A DNA stretch of 64,000 nucleotides from Micromonospora cabrerizensis (GTDB lineage Bacteria; Actinomycetota; Actinomycetes; Mycobacteriales; Micromonosporaceae): NCBI RefSeq assembly GCF_022230955.1, contig NZ_JAKKFI010000043.1, positions 1-64,000 of the forward strand, given 5' to 3'. The notes under the pieces were generated by a model that saw only the letters and a program-made list of their open reading frames with translations, was not told where the DNA came from and ran no database searches. The position numbers and the translations under genes were made by a program. This document shows, in pieces, positions 59,164 to 64,000 of the stretch. Numbering within the stretch: the stretch's first letter is position 1; every line of letters begins with the position of its first letter.

Positions 59164-59235
59164 TGGGCGATGCTGGTATCGAACCAGCGACCTCTTCGGT
59201 GTGAACGAAGCGCTCTCCCACTGAGCTAATCGCCC
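59164..59235 (-). tRNA. tRNA-Val (anticodon CAC)
   Basis: A complete 72-base cloverleaf is read on the minus strand: acceptor GGGCGAT/ATCGCCC, D arm GCTC/GAGC, anticodon stem CTTCG/CGAAG with loop TTCACAC (anticodon CAC), variable AGGTC, T arm GCTGG/CCAGC with TTCGATA, and discriminator A. CCA is not encoded. The 3' end faces the 46.7-59.2 kb region, where a degenerate copy of this 3' half is found. Confidence 0.97.
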
Positions 59236-59285
59236 TCAGCGGCACTGACTCTACCCGATCGTGGAACCGGACCGGAAATCCGGGG

Positions 59286-59948
59286 TCAGTGCGTCGCGAG
59301 GTAGTGCATGGCCTCGGCCACCACGTCGATGCCGAGGCTGAACTTGAGGGACAGCCAGACCACGGTGCCCACGAACACGAGGCCGACGGAGCCGAGCACG
59401 ATTCGCACTGCGAGCGACTGTCGAGTCACCCACTGTGTCCATCCGTGGACATGTCGGCGGGTGAAGCCGAGCAACCGGCGCGCCCAGTGGTATTCGACGG
59501 CCCAGATGCCCAGCCCGGCGATCACCAGCAGCCAGCCCGGACCGGGCAGCGGAATGAGAGCGATGCCGATGGTCACCACGAGCGCCCCGGCGATCGCGAT
59601 GAAGATCTTGAGTGCGATCCGGCCGGTGGGGTTGGCCCGGATGAGATCGAGGGTCACCGAGATCCGCTCCCGCCAGCGGGGGCGACGCGGCGGGTCCTGC
59701 ACGGCGGTGCTGCCACCGCCGCGACCGGAACCGCCGAGCGGTCGGTCCGCGTTCGTGCCGCCTGTGGAACCGACGGTCGACCGGTCCGCGCGTCGGCCGG
59801 TCCGACGATCGGCATCGGACGCCGGCCGATCGGCCCGTTCGGGCTGCTCCAACGGCACTGCGTACCCCCGCTTTTCGGCTGCTCGGACCACGACGTTCGG
59901 CGGGCCGGGCGCCGCCGACGGATCCATTGAGGATCTCTTCGTCACCAT
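59286..59948 (-). CDS. TIGR02611-like membrane protein with PGPGW motif
   Basis: A 220-residue protein with ATG 59948 behind GGGGGTGAA. The first 95 residues are a charged, Arg/Asp/Pro-rich cytoplasmic region. Then come helices around the conserved IALIPLPGPGWLLVIAGLGIWAVEYHWARR, the PGPGW hallmark, and a last helix before the C-terminus. Its function is unknown; the family is widespread in actinomycetes. Confidence 0.85.
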   Translation of the reverse strand: MVTKRSSMDPSAAPGPPNVVVRAAEKRGYAVPLEQPERADRPASDADRRTGRRADRSTVGSTGGTNADRPLGGSGRGGGSTAVQDPPRRPRWRERISVTLDLIRANPTGRIALKIFIAIAGALVVTIGIALIPLPGPGWLLVIAGLGIWAVEYHWARRLLGFTRRHVHGWTQWVTRQSLAVRIVLGSVGLVFVGTVVWLSLKFSLGIDVVAEAMHYLATH

Positions 59949-60221
59949 TTCACCCCCCAGTGTCGCGCGGGCCCGTCACTGCAACGGCCGACTGGACGTT
60001 ACCGGAGTAAGTCGACGACTGAACCACCCGATGCCGGGCGGGATCACGCACTGGGCAGAACCGGAAATCCTACATGAATTCTCACATTCACGCGGCCTTT
60101 CCGTCCCCCTTCCCACCACTGGGTGAAGTCAGCGTATGGCGGAGCGTAGCCAGGAGTAGCACCTGAGTATGGGAAAAGCGGGACACGCGCGTTCCGCAGC
60201 GGTGCCGGGGGGAGAACGTCC

Positions 60222-60653
60222 ATGAGTGTCATCCGACCGACGACCGTAGAGGTCGAGACGTCGCTAAGGCTCGTCGCACCTGACGCCACCGCCTTGCCGG
60301 TGCGTGCCAGTCTGCGTTACGACCCTGCTGACCCGTATGCGGTCCATGTCCTGTTCCATGCCGAATCTGCCGGCGGCGAGGCGGTGAGCTGGTCCTTCGC
60401 TCGCGAACTGCTGGTCACCGGCCTGGACGAGCCAGCGGGCATCGGGGATGTGCGGGTCTGGCCCTGGGCCACACCGCGCGGCGACTTCGTCGCGCTGGCC
60501 CTCTCGTCACCGGACGGCAACGCCCTCTTCGAGGTGCCGCGCAGCGTCCTGGTGCGTTTCCTTCGACGGACGTACGTCGTCGTCCCGCGCGGCCGGGAGG
60601 CCGAGCACCTGGACGTCGACACGGCGGTGAACCGGCTGCTCGCCGGTCGCTGA
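60222..60653 (+). CDS. SsgA-like sporulation/cell-division protein (SALP family)
   Basis: A 143-residue protein with ATG 60222 behind GGGGAGAAC. It matches the SsgA/SsgB family: LRYDPADPYAVHVLFHAESAGGEAVSWSFARELLVTGL and VWPWATPRGDFVALALSSPDGNALFEVPRSVLVRFLRRTYVVVPRGRE. These proteins place the division machinery during sporulation in actinomycetes, SsgB recruiting FtsZ. Non-sporulating relatives also have one. It is a good marker of a mycelial actinomycete. Confidence 0.92.
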   Translation: MSVIRPTTVEVETSLRLVAPDATALPVRASLRYDPADPYAVHVLFHAESAGGEAVSWSFARELLVTGLDEPAGIGDVRVWPWATPRGDFVALALSSPDGNALFEVPRSVLVRFLRRTYVVVPRGREAEHLDVDTAVNRLLAGR

Positions 60654-60683
60654 GCACCGCCCGAACGGGCAACACCGGCCACA

Positions 60684-60722
60684 CCGGGGCCGCGCGGATC
60701 TGCCGAGTCCGCGCGGCCCCGG
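60684..60722. terminator. Bidirectional hairpin between ssgA-like and SDR genes
   Basis: A 15-base stem (60684-60698 with 60708-60722, core GGGGCCGCGCGGA) closes a nine-base loop. It lies 31 bases after the SsgA-like stop and 48 before the convergent SDR stop. Confidence 0.75.
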
Positions 60723-60769
60723 CACAACTTCAGGAGTACGCGGGCAGCCCGACCCGGGTCAGCCGGTGC

Positions 60770-61546
60770 TCAGCCGTGGGTGGTGATGCCGCCGTCGACG
60801 GGAATGACCGCCCCGGTGAGGTACGCGCCGGCGCGGGACGACAGGTAGATGGCGGTGCCGGCCATGTCCTCGGGGCGGCCGATGCGGCCCAGCGGCACCT
60901 GCTGCTCGATGGCGGCCCGGCTCGCCGGGTCGTCCAGTGCGAACGCCATCATCTTGCTCTCGAACGGGCCGGGTGCGATCGCGTTGACGGTGATCTGCTC
61001 GTTGGCCAGTTGGTGGGCCAGGCTGCGGGTGAGCATGTGCACGGCAGCCTTGGTGGCCGAGTACGCGTACACCTCCATCATCGGCACCCGGATGCCGTCG
61101 ATCGACCCGATGTTGATCACGCGGGCCGGGTCGTCGGCGCTGGCGGCGGCGCGGAGCGCCGGCAGCAGCGCGGTGGTGAGCCGGAAGACGGCCTTGACGT
61201 TGACGGCCCAGAGCTTGTCGAACGCGGCCTCCGGGTAGCCCTCCAACGGCGCGCCCCAGGTGGCGCCGGCGTTGTTGACCAGCACGTCGAGGCTACCGAC
61301 CCGCTCGCGCACGGCGGCGGCCAGCGCCTCGGCGCCACTGTCGTGACCCAGGTCGGCGGGGATGGCCTCACAGCGACCCTCGGCGGAGAGTTCCTTGGCG
61401 ACCGCCTCGCAGACGTCCGCCTTGCGCGACGAGATGATCACGTGCGCTCCGGCCCGGACGAAGCCCTGGGCGATCATCAGGCCGATCCCCCGGGAGCCAC
61501 CGGTGACCAGGACCGTCTTGCCTTCGACCGAGAACAGCTGCGTCAT
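60770..61546 (-). CDS. Short-chain dehydrogenase/reductase
   Basis: About 258 residues from ATG 61546; ATG 61552 would add two residues. Classical SDR motifs: TGGSRGIG (NAD(P) binding), NNAG, Ser in NIGSIDG and Tyr/Lys in YSATKAA. The end GRIGRPEDMAGTAIYLSSRAGAYLTGAVIPVDGG is typical. It reduces or oxidises an alcohol/ketone; the substrate is unknown. Its close divergence from the AraC gene at 61750 could mean regulation by it. Confidence 0.9.
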   Translation of the reverse strand: MTQLFSVEGKTVLVTGGSRGIGLMIAQGFVRAGAHVIISSRKADVCEAVAKELSAEGRCEAIPADLGHDSGAEALAAAVRERVGSLDVLVNNAGATWGAPLEGYPEAAFDKLWAVNVKAVFRLTTALLPALRAAASADDPARVINIGSIDGIRVPMMEVYAYSATKAAVHMLTRSLAHQLANEQITVNAIAPGPFESKMMAFALDDPASRAAIEQQVPLGRIGRPEDMAGTAIYLSSRAGAYLTGAVIPVDGGITTHG

Positions 61547-61749
61547 GCCCATCCCATCGCGAGTCGGCGGGGCCGCCGACCGGGCAGGCGGCCGGCGGTG
61601 CGCCGGGCGGACCGCGGACCGGACGGCGCTACCGCCGGGTAACGTAGCCCGGCCACCAGGATCGCGACAAGCCCGCACCGACGCGCTGATTTCGCTGCTC
61701 GCGTCGATCGGGATGCGATGACCTGCGCTTCGGGCTACCGTCGCAGGCG

Positions 61750-62730
61750 ATGGTCTCCACCGGTCCCTCCCCCGCGCCACCGATCGGAACGGCGTCACCC
61801 GTCCCCGACGAGATAGCCACGTTCGCGCTGGCCGACCTCTCCCCCGACCCGCGCTGGCGTCGGCCCGTGATCGTCGAGCGGGAGCTGCTGATCCTCACCA
61901 CGCGTGGGCACGGCGACGCGGAACTCGACTTCCACCCGCTGCCCTGTCGGCCCGGCACGCTGCTGCGGGTTCGCGCCGGCCAGGTGCTGCGCTGCGCCGG
62001 TCCGCAGTTCGACGCCACCGTGGTTGCCTGGGCCCCGGAGGCGCTGCGCGGCTTCGACCTCGACCTGGACGCGCCGGTGACCTGGCGGCAGTTGGCCGGC
62101 GAGGACGAGGACGCGGTGATCAGCGAGGTGAGCCAACTGGTGGTGGACTGCCAGCGGCACCCCGACACCGTGGCCGCCCGTGCGCTGCTGCGCCACCAAC
62201 TGGCGGTGCTGCTGCTGCGGCTGGCCCTGGGCAACGCCGAGCGGTCGATCACCCGGCCCGAGGACGAGACGTTCCACCGGTTCTGCCGGGAAGTGGAACA
62301 CGGCTACGCGCACACCCGGCGGGTGGAGGACTACGCCGCCGAGCTCCGCTGCTCGGTGCGGACCCTGACCCGGGCCTGCCTCGCCGTCACCGGTCGCAGC
62401 GCCAAGCAGGTCATCGACGAGCGGGTCGCGTTGCAGGCCGGCCGACTGCTCGCCGCGACCGATCAGCCGATCGCCCAGATCGGCCGGAACCTCGGCTTCT
62501 CCGAGCCCACGAACTTCGGCCGCTTCTTCACCCGGGAGGTCGGGGTCAGCCCCGGAGCGTTCCGGGCCGCACGGGACCAACCGGCCGCCCGGGTGATCCG
62601 GCCCCGGCCGCCGGCCGAGCCGACGGGCGCCAACGGCGGCAGGTTCCGTGCCGCCGGATCGACCAACGGGTCTCACACCACGCGACCCGGGTCGCCCACC
62701 GCGCCGGCGGGCGGCACCGGGCGGGCATGA
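61750..62730 (+). CDS. AraC-family transcriptional regulator
   Basis: A 326-residue protein with ATG at 61750. The N-terminal 150 residues form a cupin-like sensor. The C-terminal DNA-binding part is at about 180-275 (VEDYAAELRCSVRTLTRACLAVTGRSAKQVIDERVALQAGRLLAATDQPIAQIGRNLGFSEPTNFGRFFTREVGVSPGAFR), a double helix-turn-helix. A disordered Pro/Ala-rich tail of about 45 residues is unusual. It is divergent from the SDR gene and ends eight bases before the Rrf2 gene. Confidence 0.88.
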   Translation: MVSTGPSPAPPIGTASPVPDEIATFALADLSPDPRWRRPVIVERELLILTTRGHGDAELDFHPLPCRPGTLLRVRAGQVLRCAGPQFDATVVAWAPEALRGFDLDLDAPVTWRQLAGEDEDAVISEVSQLVVDCQRHPDTVAARALLRHQLAVLLLRLALGNAERSITRPEDETFHRFCREVEHGYAHTRRVEDYAAELRCSVRTLTRACLAVTGRSAKQVIDERVALQAGRLLAATDQPIAQIGRNLGFSEPTNFGRFFTREVGVSPGAFRAARDQPAARVIRPRPPAEPTGANGGRFRAAGSTNGSHTTRPGSPTAPAGGTGRA

Positions 62731-62737
62731 TGACAGG

Positions 62738-63193
62738 GTGCAGATCTCCGCGCGCGGCGACTACGCGGTACGGGCAGCGCTGAGCCTCGCCACCGCCTAC
62801 CCTTCGCTGCTGTCCACCCAGGCCATCGCCGCCGAGCAGGACATGCCCCGCAAGTTCCTGGAGGCGGTCCTGGCGGATCTGCGCCGGGCGGGCATCGTGC
62901 GCGCCCAGCGCGGCGCCGAGGGCGGGTACACGCTGGCCCGACCCCCGCGCGAGGTGACCGTGGGCGCGGTGCTGCGGGCCGTCGAGGGCCCGCTCGCCGG
63001 CGTACGCGGGCTGCGCCCCGAGGAGACCCGGTACGAGGGCTCGGCGGAGAACCTGCCCGGCCTGTGGGTGGCGGTCCGCGCCGCCGTGCGGCGGGTCGTG
63101 GACGAGGTGAGCCTCGCCGAGATCGTCAGCGGTCGGTTGCCCGCCCACGTCCGCAAACTCACCGCGTTGCCCGACGCGTGGGAGCCCCGCTGA
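62738..63193 (+). CDS. Rrf2-family regulator lacking Fe-S cysteines
   Basis: A 151-residue protein from GTG 62738, with CATGAT six bases before (leaderless). It has the Rrf2 winged helix: ISARGDYAVRAALSLA, AIAAEQDMPRKFLEAVLADLRRAGIVRAQRGAEGGYTLARPP. IscR, NsrR and RsrR use three Cys for an Fe-S cluster; this protein has no cysteine at all, so it resembles the CymR (cysteine metabolism) branch. It is convergent with the flavin reductase genes, so a sulfur-metabolism link is plausible. Confidence 0.88.
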   Translation: MQISARGDYAVRAALSLATAYPSLLSTQAIAAEQDMPRKFLEAVLADLRRAGIVRAQRGAEGGYTLARPPREVTVGAVLRAVEGPLAGVRGLRPEETRYEGSAENLPGLWVAVRAAVRRVVDEVSLAEIVSGRLPAHVRKLTALPDAWEPR

Positions 63194-63205
63194 CCCGGCT
63201 GCGGG

Positions 63206-63322
63206 TCACAACGTCCGCACCACCTCCCAGGTGCTGAGCCGGGGCAGCCGCTCCCGCCCGGGATCCAGGTCCTGGGCGGCCCGGTCCACCGCGAGCAGGT
63301 CCGGCGTGGTCGGTGCGCTCAC
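63206..63322 (-). CDS. 38-residue ORF coupled to the flavin reductase
   Basis: A small frame starting with GTG 63322, whose first bases overlap the flavin-reductase stop (GTGA). The product is hydrophilic and ends in STWEVVRTL. The tight overlap and in-operon position support translation, but I recognise no family. Confidence 0.45.
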   Translation of the reverse strand: MSAPTTPDLLAVDRAAQDLDPGRERLPRLSTWEVVRTL

Positions 63323-63888
63323 GCCGCCACCGGCGGGACCGCGGTGGTGTAGCCCCCGCGGTGATGCACCAGAGGCGCGCCGTCAACGCCGTCACCGAGC
63401 GCGAGCGGTTCGGCGAGCACCAGCGTGTGGTCGCCGGCCGGCACCCGGTGCACCACCCGGCAGAGCAGCCGGCCGAGCACTCCGGTCAGCAACGGCACCC
63501 CGAACGGTCCGGGAGTCCAGTCCGGGTACGCGGCGAACCGGTCGATGCCGCTCGTCGCGAAGACCGATGCGGCCTCCTGCTGCCCCGCGGCCAGCAGGTG
63601 CACCGCGACGTGCTCCGCGCGGGACAGCACCGGCCAGCTCGACGACGCCACCCCGAGGCAGAACGAGACGAGCGGAGGGTCCAGCGACACCGACGTGAAC
63701 GAGGTGGCGGTGAAGCCCGCCCGGATCGGTGCGCCGATCCCACCGAGGCAGGCGGGGTCGGTGGCGGGGGCGGCGGCGGTGACCACGGTGACGCTGGTGG
63801 CCTGCCGGCGCAGCAGAGCACGGAACAGGTCCCGGTCCACCGGCCGCAGCTCGGTGGCCTCCGGCGTAGGACGCTCCACGGTGGTCAT
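63319..63888 (-). CDS. Flavin reductase-family protein
   Basis: A 189-residue FMN-binding split-barrel protein with ATG 63888, overlapping the stop of the upstream small ORF by four bases (ATGA). Family features: RRQATSVTVVTA, GFTATSFTSVSLDPPLVSFCLG, and HVAVHLLAAGQQEAASVFA, then DHTLVLAEPLALG near the C-terminus. Such enzymes give reduced flavin to two-component monooxygenases, including those that desulfonate alkanesulfonates. The Rrf2 neighbour and leader-like ORF suggest a sulfur context; no monooxygenase is inside the window. Confidence 0.88.
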   Translation of the reverse strand: MTTVERPTPEATELRPVDRDLFRALLRRQATSVTVVTAAAPATDPACLGGIGAPIRAGFTATSFTSVSLDPPLVSFCLGVASSSWPVLSRAEHVAVHLLAAGQQEAASVFATSGIDRFAAYPDWTPGPFGVPLLTGVLGRLLCRVVHRVPAGDHTLVLAEPLALGDGVDGAPLVHHRGGYTTAVPPVAA

Positions 63889-63986
63889 GCCGACACCAGG
63901 GCCGACGCGGCGTAGAGCGCGCTCGCGTGCCGGACCAGGTCGACGTGCACACGAGCGGTGAGGAGAAGCTCATCGCGCTGCGACAT
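63885..63986 (-). CDS. Probable leader peptide (cysteine-leader-like) upstream of flavin reductase
   Basis: A 33-residue frame from ATG 63986 overlaps the flavin-reductase start (ATGA). Its middle, RVHVDLVRHASALY, closely resembles the RRHVDL...ASALC pattern of short peptides annotated as putative leader peptides before actinomycete sulfur genes, where Cys codons sense cysteine supply. Here the Cys position is Tyr and the peptide extends by about 10 residues. It may be a variant or relic of a translational attenuator. The match is from memory of the motif. Confidence 0.6.
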   Translation of the reverse strand: MSQRDELLLTARVHVDLVRHASALYAASALVSA

Positions 63987-64000
63987 GCCCTCATGTTGCC

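Overview
The window reads as a stretch of a high-GC actinomycete chromosome. An SsgA-like sporulation/cell-division protein, GC-rich codon use, several probable leaderless genes and many ricin-lectin (CBM13) and CBM2-tagged secreted hydrolases point to a soil genus such as Micromonospora or a close relative; the genus is an inference.

Region 1 (1-23.3 kb) is a plant cell-wall, mainly arabinoxylan, utilisation locus. It holds two sugar ABC importers without their own ATPase (SBP plus two permeases at 1277-4354 and at 15805-18855), an enolase-superfamily sugar-acid enzyme, a GH10 xylanase, two CE1-type esterases, two GH54 arabinofuranosidases, a clan GH-A (GH39-like) glycosidase and a cytoplasmic GH63/MGH1-like glycosidase. 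Two regulators have recognisable palindromes scattered through the locus. A FadR-type GntR protein (4501-5271) fits TGACGT-NTG-ACGTCA sites at 4429, 6973 and 21769. A LacI-family protein (20611-21624) fits GCGAATCGATTCGC sites at 13553, 15555, 15698 and, weakly, in front of its own gene. The two GH54 paralogues carry the same modules in opposite order and each has a different one of the two operators.

Region 2 (23.3-39.4 kb) is mixed chromosomal background: a VanZ-like protein, a methyltransferase, an aminoglycoside-phosphotransferase-fold kinase, an HIT-like protein, two SRPBCC proteins (one coupled to an ArsR repressor), an MscS channel, a secreted S1 protease with a ricin domain, a VOC protein, an alpha/beta hydrolase divergent from a TetR gene, an LtrA-like membrane protein, and an apparently frameshifted hypothetical gene (37508-38064).

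Region 3 (39.4-43 kb) is a divergent cellulolytic pair: a Cip1-like secreted protein and a GH44-FnIII-CBM2 glucanase. A near-perfect CebR-type operator lies between them, close to the GH44 start.

Region 4 (43-46.6 kb) encodes a tandem GNAT protein, KptA (RNA 2'-phosphotransferase) and an SMI1/KNR4-LRR protein. From 46.7 to 59.2 kb the DNA is bracketed by a tRNA-Val(CAC) gene (59164-59235) and a same-orientation degenerate 3' fragment of that tRNA (46693-46766). This is the geometry of a decayed integrative island, although no integrase is visible. Inside are two TetR genes with membrane-protein neighbours, a MarR/quinone-reductase pair with clear palindromes, a carboxymuconolactone-decarboxylase-like protein, a DUF808 protein and a giant ThuA-sorbosone dehydrogenase-PKD-CBM protein.

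Region 5 (59.3-64 kb) has a TIGR02611-like membrane protein, the SsgA-like protein, an SDR, an AraC regulator and a cysteine-free Rrf2 regulator convergent with a flavin reductase. The reductase is overlapped at both ends by tiny ORFs. The upstream one resembles actinomycete cysteine leader peptides but has Tyr where Cys is expected.
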